NCBI GenBank assembly: GCA_023424965.1
Contig: JAFADI010000090.1
Span: 1-6,625, forward strand
Source: Bacillota bacterium
GTDB lineage: Bacteria; Bacillota; Clostridia; Acetivibrionales; JAFADI01
Direction: 5' to 3'
Length of the DNA stretch: 6,625 nt
The translations under genes and the position numbers were made by a program. Of this stretch, positions 1-6,244 are shown one piece after another; within the stretch, counting starts at the first letter, position 1, and the number at the start of each line of letters is the position of its first letter. The notes beneath the pieces were generated by a model. The model searched no databases. It saw only the letters and a list, made by a program, of their open reading frames with translations, and was not told where the DNA came from.

Positions 1-633
1 CTTTTTGCATTGAACAATGATTTCAAAGGAACGGGGGATATTCAGCAGCTTCTTTTGAATAAAACCCCCAGGTATGGCAATGACGAAGAATTTGCCGATG
101 AGATCATGCTGCAGGTTTTCAATGCCTATTATAACGGGGTCAACGGCAGAAAAAGCATGAAGGGCGGCTGCTACAGGATTGATATGCTCCCCACCACCTG
201 CCATGTTTACTTCGGTTCTGTCATCGGGGCGACGCCCGACGGCCGCAATGCCGGCACACCTCTTTCCGAAGGCATCTCCCCCGTGCAGGGGGCGGACCGC
301 CAGGGACCTACGGGGGTGGTCAAATCAGCTTCGAAGATGGACCATCTGAGGACGGGGGGAACTCTGCTGAATCTGAAATTCACACCCCAGGTACTGCAAG
401 ACGACGGGGGGCTGGCGGCACTGGCAAATCTCATAAGGACCTATTTCAAGCTGGATGGACACCATATCCAGTTCAATGTCATCGACAGGGAAACCCTCCT
501 TGAAGCCAGGAGAAACCCGGAAAAGCACAGGGACCTCATCGTCAGGGTGGCGGGATACAGCGACTACTTCTGCAATCTGAGCACTGCCCTCCAGGATGAG
601 ATCATCGAAAGAACGGAACACACGAGCTTTTAG
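1..633 (+). CDS. hypD: Glycyl radical enzyme, trans-4-hydroxy-L-proline dehydratase-like, C-terminal part (5' end outside window)
   Basis: This is the C-terminal ~210 residues of a glycyl radical enzyme; the frame is open to the left edge, so the N-terminal ~three quarters, including the catalytic cysteine, lie outside. The radical-site motif RVAGYSDYF is present; its glycine codon is GGA at 553-555, 25 residues before the end, as is usual. The motifs MLPTTCHVYFG, MDHLRTGGTLLN and DGHHIQFNVID match what I recall of the Clostridioides difficile HypD better than pyruvate formate-lyase, choline lyase or glycerol dehydratase. The threonines in MLPTT lie about 120 residues before the radical glycine, where HypD has an active-site Thr. 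HypD removes water from trans-4-hydroxyproline in the cytoplasm to give pyrroline-5-carboxylate, which a P5C reductase turns into proline. A partner radical-SAM activase is required and is not seen in this window. A related uncharacterised dehydratase remains possible because the substrate pocket is mostly unseen. Confidence 0.8.
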   Translation, partial: LFALNNDFKGTGDIQQLLLNKTPRYGNDEEFADEIMLQVFNAYYNGVNGRKSMKGGCYRIDMLPTTCHVYFGSVIGATPDGRNAGTPLSEGISPVQGADRQGPTGVVKSASKMDHLRTGGTLLNLKFTPQVLQDDGGLAALANLIRTYFKLDGHHIQFNVIDRETLLEARRNPEKHRDLIVRVAGYSDYFCNLSTALQDEIIERTEHTSF

Positions 634-634
634 A

Positions 635-659
635 AGGAACGGGAAAGCTTCCGGTTCCT
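635..659 (+). terminator. Stem-loop just past the dehydratase stop codon
   Basis: An imperfect hairpin begins one base after the TAG. Arm AGGAACGGGAA pairs with TTCCGGTTCCT: ten pairs with one internal G-G mismatch and a three-base loop, AGC. Its place right after the stop suggests 3'-end formation or mRNA protection. No T-run follows it (the next bases are GAGGGCGG), so it is not a classical intrinsic terminator. Confidence 0.4.
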
Positions 660-729
660 GAGGGCGGACCGGCAAAATTATCGGAACGGGTAGGACTGCC
701 ATAAAATCGAAGCTCCCGGGAGGACTATT

Positions 730-746
730 CCAGCCGTGCGGGCTGG
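730..746 (-). terminator. Stem-loop just past the XRE-cupin regulator stop codon
   Basis: A perfect 6-bp stem, CCAGCC/GGCTGG, with a five-base loop lies 2 bp beyond the regulator's TAG as read on the minus strand. It mirrors the hairpin at 635-659 that follows the convergent dehydratase gene. No T-run follows on either strand, so its role as a terminator is tentative. Confidence 0.3.
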
Positions 747-748
747 GT

Positions 749-1336
749 CTAATCCCCCGGGGTATCCGCTTTCCTGTCTGTATGGAACTGGTTGGGTGTA
801 CTTACCTCCAACAGCCGTACCGTCTTATTCGTGTTGTTTTCCCAGTTATGGGGTACGGATGACCTGATGTGGACCGAGTCGCCGGGGTACAGCTCATATT
901 TTTGGCCGTCATAGTAATAGGTCAGAATGCCTTCCAGGATATAGACAAACTCTTCTCCTTCGTGAGAATAGGTGAGCACCGTTTCGTTGTTTTTCTTGGG
1001 GAAAACCTCGATGAGCCTGGGAAGCAGCGCTTTATCAAGCAGGTTGTTTGACAGGTGGAACTGAATGAAGTTGTCCTTGTCCATAAAAATAACTTCCCGT
1101 TCATAGCTTTTCTTGATAAAGTTGTCCTGTTCCTTTGCCAGGGTAAAAAAGTAGTTGATATCCACCCCCAGGGCTTTTGAGATGTTGTCGAGAGAGTCGA
1201 TGGCGACGGTGGTCAACCCCCTTTCCAGCTGTGACAAAAAGCCGACCGACAGGCCTGTAAGCTGGCTCAATTCTTTTAAGGTGAGTTTCTTGTCTGTCCT
1301 CAGCCTGTTTATCTTTGAACCGATTTCGGAAAACAT
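749..1336 (-). CDS. XRE-family transcriptional regulator with C-terminal cupin sensor domain
   Basis: This 195-residue protein has a normal length for the XRE-cupin family. Residues ~6-61 form a Cro/CI-type helix-turn-helix; the core runs from TLKELSQLTGLS to FLSQLERG. A linker leads into a cupin barrel at ~105-180. Cupin motif 1 is seen as SHEGEEFVYILEG (His125, Glu128/129) and motif 2 as YPGDSVHIRSSVPHNW (Asp153, His156, His163). Such proteins are cytoplasmic DNA-binding switches that sense a small ligand or metal in the cupin; known relatives control amine, amino-acid and sugar catabolism. The gene is convergent with the HypD-like gene and divergent from the aminopeptidase P gene, so either, or itself, may be its target. 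The ATG has a perfect AGGAGG (1355-1350) but 13 bases away, longer than usual; no in-frame ATG, GTG or TTG lies closer to it. The effector cannot be read from the sequence. Confidence 0.9.
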   Translation of the reverse strand: MFSEIGSKINRLRTDKKLTLKELSQLTGLSVGFLSQLERGLTTVAIDSLDNISKALGVDINYFFTLAKEQDNFIKKSYEREVIFMDKDNFIQFHLSNNLLDKALLPRLIEVFPKKNNETVLTYSHEGEEFVYILEGILTYYYDGQKYELYPGDSVHIRSSVPHNWENNTNKTVRLLEVSTPNQFHTDRKADTPGD

Positions 1337-1402
1337 GATGTGATCTGATCCTCCTGAAATATGGATGAAAATTGTTTGGCACAGGGCATCAACCCTATTT
1401 CA

Positions 1403-1430
1403 ATTATACCAAAAATTTGTGTCCTGTGAA
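1403..1430 (-). promoter_or_regulatory. Sigma-A-type promoter of the XRE-cupin gene
   Basis: On the minus strand, TTCACA (1430-1425; 5 of 6 matches to TTGACA) is followed after 16 bp by a perfect TATAAT (1408-1403). The predicted transcript start is near 1396, giving a leader of about 60 bases. The 6-bp inverted repeat around it could let the regulator bind its own promoter. Confidence 0.65.
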
Positions 1431-1518
1431 CTAAAATCGGCAATAAGCCGCAAAACCGCATCTGCCATTGCATCAGGGAAAACAAAATTTGAACCCTATA
1501 AAACCGGAGGGAGGATGA

Positions 1519-1546
1519 TTGAATTATTGTTAATATATGCTAAAAT
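1519..1546 (+). promoter_or_regulatory. Probable promoter of the aminopeptidase P / GH127 operon
   Basis: TTGAAT (1519-1524) and TAAAAT (1541-1546) are separated by 16 bp. The bases TGC directly before TAAAAT make an extended -10 element. Transcription would start near 1553, leaving a 5' leader of about 110 bases before the ATG at 1663. The boxes lie in the most AT-rich part of the intergenic region. Confidence 0.5.
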
Positions 1547-1572
1547 CGTATTTAGTAATATGTAAAAGAAAA

Positions 1573-1637
1573 GGGGCAGGCAACCTCGGGTCTGCAAGGG
1601 TTGTTCCGAGCATAAAATCAGGCATTGCTTCTCCTGC
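1573..1637 (+). other. Possible structured 5' leader of the aminopeptidase P gene
   Basis: Within the predicted leader, GCAGG (1576-1580) can pair with CCTGC (1633-1637), and CTCGG (1585-1589) with CCGAG (1606-1610), as nested helices. GCAA (1580-1583) with TTGC (1625-1628) could extend the outer stem. A competing pairing CAACC (1581-1585) with GGTTG (1599-1603) is also possible. No known riboswitch class was recognised and no T-run follows, so this may be chance pairing. Confidence 0.2.
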
Positions 1638-1662
1638 AAATATACCAAAGGGGCTGACATAA

Positions 1663-3444
1663 ATGAAAACGGACGAGAAAATATGTGAGTTAAGAAAAAT
1701 GATGGACCGGTACGGCCTGGATGCCTATATTGTGCCCAGTTCCGACCCCCATCTGAGTGAGTACCTTCCCGAGGATTGGAAGGAAAGAGCCTGGATTTCG
1801 GGATTTACAGGTTCCGCAGGAACTTTTGCCGCCACAAAATACCACAGCGGCCTGTGGGCGGACGGGAGGTATTTCATACAGGCGGAAAAGCAATTGGAGG
1901 GCTCTCAAATCAAGCTTTTCAAAATAGGCAATCCCGGTGTTCCCACCTGCGAGCAGTGGCTGGCGGACAGCTTGAAGCAGGGGGAAACGGTGGGCTTTTC
2001 GGGAAATCTTATTTCCGTTTCCGCCTTTAAACAAATGGAGAAAAAATTCCGTGAAAAAGGAATTCTCATCAACAGCAGGCATGACCTGGTAGCCGAAATA
2101 TGGAGGGAGAGACCCGCTCCTTCCTCCGCAGGAATTTTTATACATCCCCTCCGGTTCACAGGCCTGGCGGCGAGAGAAAAAATCGCAACTGTCAGGGAAG
2201 AAATGAAAAAAGCCGGCGTAGACCAATATTTGATCAGCAGCCTTGACGACATCGCCTGGCTGTTTAACATCCGGGGCGGAGACATTCCCTTCGTACCGGT
2301 GGCGGCTGCCTATGCGCTTGTTTCAATGGATGAGGCCATCCTTTTCATTGACCCTGCGAAGGTGGACGGGGATACGGCGGAATTTCTCCGGGAAAACGGG
2401 ATAGAGCTTGCGGAATACCACCGGGTTGAGGGTCGGCTGTCGGCGCTGGAGGATGGGCAAAGCGTGGGCTTTGACCCGGTCAGGACCAGTTACCGGCTGT
2501 ATGACGCCATAAATCCTGAGTGCGGCAGGAAGAGATTAAATGAAATCACCGCAGGGCTTAAGGCGGTAAAAAATGAAAGGGAGCTGGAAAACTTCAAGGA
2601 ATGCCAGGTCAATGACGGTATCGCCATGGTCAGGTTCCTCATGTGGCTGGAAAAACACCTGGGAGAGAGGGAGATCAGCGAATATTCGGCTGCGGAGGCC
2701 GTGGACCGTTTCAGAAGCCTCCAGGAAAACAATATCGGCCCGGGGTTTGCCACCATTGCAGGCTTTAAGGACCACGGGGCCATGATGCATTACCTGCCGG
2801 AAAAGGAAGGCAGCTACCTGCTGGAAGGGGGGGGAATGCTGGTATTGGATTCGGGAGGGCAGTACCTGAACGGTACGACGGATATCACCCGGACCATTGT
2901 CATCAACGAACTGAGCGGCGAGGAAATGCATGACTTTACAATGGCCCTCAAGTCCCACATCGCCCTTGCTACGGCCAGATTCCTCTACGGGGCCACCGGC
3001 TCAAACCTTGATATCCTGGCAAGAAAGCCGCTGTGGGACATCGGCCTGGATTACAAATGCGGTACGGGCCATGGCGTCGGATACTGCCTGAGTGTGCACG
3101 AGGGGCCCCAGAGGTTCCACCAGATTGTAAACAACGTCAGGCTTGAAAAAGGGATGATCCTCACCATTGAGCCGGGAATTTACAGAGAAGGCAAGCACGG
3201 GGTGAGGACCGAAAACATGTACCGGGTGGTAGAGGATGAAAGGACGGAATTCGGACAATTCATGCGCTTTGAGACAATGACCTACTGTCCCATAGATAAA
3301 AGGGGAATCGACAACGGGCTGCTTTCCAGAGATGAAAAGTACTGGCTGAACGATTATCACAGTCTGGTATACAGGGAGCTTTCGCCCCACTTGCAGGAAG
3401 AAGAAAGGCAATGGCTGGCGGGCGCCACAGAGCCGGTCCTTTAG
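1663..3444 (+). CDS. Aminopeptidase P (Xaa-Pro aminopeptidase), peptidase family M24B, three-domain form
   Basis: This cytoplasmic, probably Mn-dependent enzyme releases an N-terminal residue when proline is second. The 593 residues match the long three-domain type, such as human XPNPEP1: creatinase-like domain 1 (~6-140), creatinase-like domain 2 (~160-310), pita-bread catalytic domain (~312-535) and a C-terminal M24_C segment (~538-593). All five metal ligands are visible: Asp396 (LDSGGQY), Asp407 (TTDITR), His470 (GTGHGVG), Glu503 (TIEPG) and Glu517 (RTENMY), with spacings nearly the same as in the human enzyme. The active-site His376 (MMHY) and His479 (SVHEGP) are also there. No signal peptide or membrane segment is seen, so the substrates are imported peptides. 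The start is ATG with AAAGGGG nine bases upstream. It leads a probable two-gene unit with the GH127-like gene. An 8-G run (2827-2834) encodes Gly-Gly-Gly just before the first metal ligand. The family call is very secure; preference for Pro or Hyp peptides is not visible. Confidence 0.95.
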   Translation: MKTDEKICELRKMMDRYGLDAYIVPSSDPHLSEYLPEDWKERAWISGFTGSAGTFAATKYHSGLWADGRYFIQAEKQLEGSQIKLFKIGNPGVPTCEQWLADSLKQGETVGFSGNLISVSAFKQMEKKFREKGILINSRHDLVAEIWRERPAPSSAGIFIHPLRFTGLAAREKIATVREEMKKAGVDQYLISSLDDIAWLFNIRGGDIPFVPVAAAYALVSMDEAILFIDPAKVDGDTAEFLRENGIELAEYHRVEGRLSALEDGQSVGFDPVRTSYRLYDAINPECGRKRLNEITAGLKAVKNERELENFKECQVNDGIAMVRFLMWLEKHLGEREISEYSAAEAVDRFRSLQENNIGPGFATIAGFKDHGAMMHYLPEKEGSYLLEGGGMLVLDSGGQYLNGTTDITRTIVINELSGEEMHDFTMALKSHIALATARFLYGATGSNLDILARKPLWDIGLDYKCGTGHGVGYCLSVHEGPQRFHQIVNNVRLEKGMILTIEPGIYREGKHGVRTENMYRVVEDERTEFGQFMRFETMTYCPIDKRGIDNGLLSRDEKYWLNDYHSLVYRELSPHLQEEERQWLAGATEPVL

Positions 3445-3488
3445 CCGCCAGGGCCGGGATGGATGGCTGTGTTCAATACATTTACCAT

Positions 3489-3495
3489 GAGGGGG
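3489..3495 (+). promoter_or_regulatory. Ribosome binding site that sets the GH127-like start
   Basis: GAGGGGG lies seven bases before the ATG at 3503. A TTG at 3497 is in the same frame but only one base from this site, so the ATG is the better start. Confidence 0.6.
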
Positions 3496-3502
3496 TTTGA
3501 CC

Positions 3503-5260
3503 ATGAGGAATACGTTAGCGGAGCTGAGAGAGAGCATCTTTACCAAAAGGTTTGAGATAAACAAAAGATACGCCATGAGCTTGAAGAGCGAACACCTTCT
3601 TCAAAACTACCGGATGGAAGCGGGCATCTTCGGCATGATCATCCGGACGGACGAAAATGCCATACCGGATATCCACTGGGGTTGGGAATCGCCTGACTGC
3701 CAGCTCAGAGGACATTTTACAGGGCACTGGCTTTCCGCCGCCGCAAGGATTTACCGCCAGACGGGGGATGAAGAGCTCAGGGCAAAGGCAGACAAAATCG
3801 TATCCGGACTGGGGATATGCCAGCAGGAAAACGGAGGCGAATGGGCTGGCTCCATCCCTGAGAAATATATGGACCGGCTTGCGGCGGGGAAAAGGGTGTG
3901 GGCGCCCCAATACACCCTTCACAAAACCTTCATGGGACTTGTGGATATGTTCAGGTTCGCAGGCAACAGCGAGGCGTTGGAAATCGCGGACAAATGGGCC
4001 GACTGGTTCCACCGCTGGAGCGGAAAATTCACAAGGGAACAGATGGATGACATCCTTGATGTTGAAACGGGCGGAATGCTGGAGGTATGGGCAGACCTGT
4101 ACGGAATTACAGGGAAAGCCAAATATAAGGACCTGCTGGAGCGCTATGACAGGCCCCGCCTCTTCGACAAGCTGCTCAGGGGGGAAGAAACGGTCAGCGG
4201 TATGCACGCAAATACCACCATTCCGGAGATACACGGCGCCGCCCGGGCCTATGAGGTGACGGGTGCTGAAAGGTACCGGAGGATTGTTGAAGCCTACTGG
4301 AAGCAGGTGGTGGAGGACCTGGGATATTTCTGTACAGGGGGACAGACGACGGCGGAGGTGTGGACAAAAAGGCAGGAGCAGAGCACCATGCTGAGCAAAA
4401 GCAACCAGGAACACTGTGTCGTTTACAACATGATAAGGCTTGCAGATTTCCTTTTCCGGTGGACCGGGAACCTGGAATACCATGATTACATCGAAAGAAA
4501 TATATACAATGGCATTCTGGCGCAGCAGAATCCGGAAACGGGTATGGTGATCTATTATCTGCCGCTCCATACCGATGCGGTCAAGAAATGGGGCACTCCC
4601 ACCGCCGATTTCTGGTGCTGCCACGGCACCCTGCTCCAGGCCCACACCCTGTATGCAGACCTGGCCTTCTACGAAAACGGCGAGCAGGTTATCCTTTCCC
4701 AATATATTCCCTCTGCCATAAAGCTTGAGAGAAGCGGAATCGGGGTGGAGATCCTCCAGGATTTTGACGGCACAAAGCCGGCGTGGAAAAAGCCCGACGG
4801 CAGCAAGGTTGCAATCGAAATAAACGCGGAGGAGCCTGTGGAATTTTCCTTTACCTTCAGGGTTCCCTGGTGGGCAAAGGGAGAGTTCTCCATTCAACTG
4901 AACGGGCAGGAATACAAGGCGGAAGGCTTCGAGAACAAAGGCTTTGTCACGATAAACCGCAAATGGCACAGGGATAAGCTGGACATCGCGTTCCCCAAAA
5001 AGGTCACGGTCTGCCCCATGCCGGATATGCCCCATATGACCGCGTTTATGTACGGTCCTGCGGCGCTGGCGGGACTATGCCGGGAAGAGCGGACGCTGTA
5101 CACGGAAGGCAGGCCTGCCGAAAGCCTGCTGAGGCCTTACAACACCAATGACTGGGAAGACGTTTCCTTTTATACCTCCGGACAGCCGGTCAATTTTAAA
5201 CTGGTCCCGCTTTATAATGTGGTCAATGAACGGTATACGGTTTATTTTCCCGTAAAATAG
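3503..5260 (+). CDS. GH127 / DUF1680-family glycosidase, beta-L-arabinofuranosidase-like
   Basis: This 585-residue protein shows the hallmarks of the GH127 (DUF1680) alpha/alpha-barrel family: GHFTGHWLSAAARIY (~70), VWAPQYTLHKTFMGL (~132), GGMLEVWADLYGITG (~190), HANTTIPEIHGAARAYEVTG (~236), an ExC site QEHC (Glu303, Cys305) and a double cysteine WCCHGT (Cys372, Cys373). In the characterised Bifidobacterium enzyme HypBA1, the matching Glu and three Cys bind zinc, and one cysteine of the pair is the nucleophile. Glu285 (AEVW) is the best match to its acid/base Glu. The barrel is followed by beta-sandwich domains from ~400. HypBA1 frees L-arabinose from beta-1,2-linked arabinofuranose, including chains on hydroxyproline. 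No signal peptide is seen, so it should act in the cytoplasm on imported sugars or glycopeptides. It lies 58 bp after the aminopeptidase gene with no clear terminator between, so co-transcription is likely. The family is secure; the exact sugar is not, since CCHGT replaces the CCPP-type motif of HypBA1. Confidence 0.88.
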   Translation: MRNTLAELRESIFTKRFEINKRYAMSLKSEHLLQNYRMEAGIFGMIIRTDENAIPDIHWGWESPDCQLRGHFTGHWLSAAARIYRQTGDEELRAKADKIVSGLGICQQENGGEWAGSIPEKYMDRLAAGKRVWAPQYTLHKTFMGLVDMFRFAGNSEALEIADKWADWFHRWSGKFTREQMDDILDVETGGMLEVWADLYGITGKAKYKDLLERYDRPRLFDKLLRGEETVSGMHANTTIPEIHGAARAYEVTGAERYRRIVEAYWKQVVEDLGYFCTGGQTTAEVWTKRQEQSTMLSKSNQEHCVVYNMIRLADFLFRWTGNLEYHDYIERNIYNGILAQQNPETGMVIYYLPLHTDAVKKWGTPTADFWCCHGTLLQAHTLYADLAFYENGEQVILSQYIPSAIKLERSGIGVEILQDFDGTKPAWKKPDGSKVAIEINAEEPVEFSFTFRVPWWAKGEFSIQLNGQEYKAEGFENKGFVTINRKWHRDKLDIAFPKKVTVCPMPDMPHMTAFMYGPAALAGLCREERTLYTEGRPAESLLRPYNTNDWEDVSFYTSGQPVNFKLVPLYNVVNERYTVYFPVK

Positions 5261-6156
5261 GTTTCCATGTTGGGGGACTCTCTTTTGCGGTATGCCGACG
5301 GGGAAATCCCTTTATGCTGTTTGAAAACCTTGTCAAAATAGTTGGTATTACAAAAGCCGAGGAAATAGGCAATGCTGGAAATGGAGTCGTCCGTGAACAG
5401 CAGCAGTTCCTCGGCTTTTCTTATTTTATAGATGTTAATAAAGTCGGTAAAAGTACTGCCGGTGACCTTCTTGAAGACCTTGCAGAAATAGTAGGGGCTG
5501 AGCTTTAAAAAATCGGCGGCTTCCGAAAGGGTTATTTTCATGGGACAGGCAACGTAGATATGGGAGATGAGGGCGTTGATGCTGTTTATCTGCTGGGTAT
5601 TTGTCCCGGCCGCCGTGGGAGCGGAGGAGCCCACGGGCACATAGCCCCTGAAGAGGTCTATTACCAGCAAACTCAGGTGAGCCCTTATTTTTATTTCAAA
5701 ACCGGGCGATTCCGACTTGTACTCATGGATGATTTCTTTTATATGGTTTCTTATTTTGCCGTAATAGGGGTGCTTCCTGTCGAGCTTCTCGGCGTGCAGC
5801 CGGGAGCCTTCCATAAAAGGCTGGATGAACTTCTTGTGGTCGGGGGAGTTCATGTCACCCGCAAGAAAGGAGGGATCGATGACAATGGCATAATATTTGA
5901 CCAGGGAGTGGTCGGGGGAGTATCCGGAATGAAGCTGTTTCCTGTTCAAAAAAAGGATGTCGCCAGGAGAAACCTTATAGGTGGAAGAACCGATGTTCAA
6001 CGTGGCGGTTCCTTCGACAAAATACAGGATTTCCGGGTAATCATGCCAGTGAAGCCGCAATACGGCGTACTGGTTGTGAATCACCTCAAAGACTTTAAGC
6101 TTGAAATTGCACCCGGCAAAAAGATTGGTTTCCTTGAATTTATCCGTTGGATTCAT
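5242..6156 (-). CDS. AraC-family transcriptional regulator with N-terminal cupin domain
   Basis: This 304-residue protein has the usual two-domain plan. An N-terminal AraC-type cupin (~30-95) contains HWHDYPEILYFVEG and the second motif VSPGDILFL...LHSGY. After a linker comes a C-terminal AraC DNA-binding domain (~190-292) with two helix-turn-helix units; the second carries SISSIAYFLGFCNTNYFDKVFKQ and the family signature end GISPSAYRK. Such proteins usually sense a sugar and activate carbohydrate-use genes, which fits the GH127-like gene it faces. I chose ATG 6156 because AGGGAGG (6171-6165) lies eight bases upstream; an earlier in-frame TTG at 6177 has no ribosome binding site. The last 19 bp overlap the end of the convergent glycosidase gene. 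It is divergent from whatever starts at the right edge, another likely target. The effector is not known. Confidence 0.93.
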   Translation of the reverse strand: MNPTDKFKETNLFAGCNFKLKVFEVIHNQYAVLRLHWHDYPEILYFVEGTATLNIGSSTYKVSPGDILFLNRKQLHSGYSPDHSLVKYYAIVIDPSFLAGDMNSPDHKKFIQPFMEGSRLHAEKLDRKHPYYGKIRNHIKEIIHEYKSESPGFEIKIRAHLSLLVIDLFRGYVPVGSSAPTAAGTNTQQINSINALISHIYVACPMKITLSEAADFLKLSPYYFCKVFKKVTGSTFTDFINIYKIRKAEELLLFTDDSISSIAYFLGFCNTNYFDKVFKQHKGISPSAYRKRESPNMETYFTGK

Positions 6157-6164
6157 GACCGCTG

Positions 6165-6171
6165 CCTCCCT
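6165..6171 (-). promoter_or_regulatory. Ribosome binding site that sets the AraC-family start
   Basis: On the minus strand AGGGAGG is followed by eight bases and then ATG at 6156. It lies downstream of the alternative TTG at 6177-6175, so it supports the shorter protein. Confidence 0.75.
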
Positions 6172-6195
6172 GCCCAATATAGAATGGATGACAAT

Positions 6196-6224
6196 ATTAT
6201 ATCACAAAACATCCCTGTGCCCAA
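6196..6224 (-). promoter_or_regulatory. Probable promoter of the AraC-family gene
   Basis: On the minus strand a perfect TATAAT (6201-6196) is preceded after 17 bp by TTGGGC (6224-6219; 3 of 6 matches to the -35 consensus). The transcript would start near 6189, giving a leader of about 33 bases. The weak -35 box suits a promoter that needs an activator. Confidence 0.55.
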
Positions 6225-6244
6225 TAATTGTGCCGGGCCCGCAC
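6216..6244. promoter_or_regulatory. Repeat cluster over and upstream of the AraC-gene -35 box, candidate operator
   Basis: TGTGCC occurs twice in direct orientation (6216-6221 and 6229-6234), 13 bp apart. The second copy runs into a GC-rich dyad, GTGC (6230-6233) / GCAC (6241-6244), around the palindrome CGGGCCCG (6234-6241). The first copy overlaps the -35 box (6219-6224). AraC-family proteins often bind paired half-sites near a -35 box, so self-regulation is possible. No binding evidence exists beyond this pattern. Confidence 0.3.

Larger units (their letters stand above)
1337..1662. other. Divergent intergenic control region (XRE-cupin regulator / aminopeptidase P)
   Basis: These 326 bp separate two divergent genes and contain no convincing coding sequence. 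They hold a minus-strand promoter (1403-1430), a plus-strand promoter (1519-1546), a separated inverted repeat CACAGG (1380-1385) / CCTGTG (1423-1428) that brackets the -10 box of the regulator promoter, and a leader with possible secondary structure (1573-1637). A 66-codon open frame covers 1365-1565 but runs through both promoters and lacks a ribosome binding site. Confidence 0.7.

Noticed and set aside
1155..1343. 62-codon plus-strand open frame opposite the XRE-cupin N-terminus
   Set aside because: It is the antisense shadow of the helix-turn-helix domain.
1365..1565. 66-codon plus-strand open frame in the divergent intergenic region
   Set aside because: It runs across both predicted promoters, has no good ribosome binding site and shows no protein-like pattern.
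3445..3502. Terminator between the aminopeptidase P and glycosidase genes
   Set aside because: Only a 4-bp AGCC/GGCT pairing is possible and no T-run follows, so co-transcription is the simpler reading.
3515..5035. Long 506-codon open frame on the minus strand, opposite the glycosidase gene
   Set aside because: It is antisense to a protein with clear GH127 motifs; its translation shows no recognisable domain and it has no ribosome binding site. Such frames arise by chance in GC-rich codon use.
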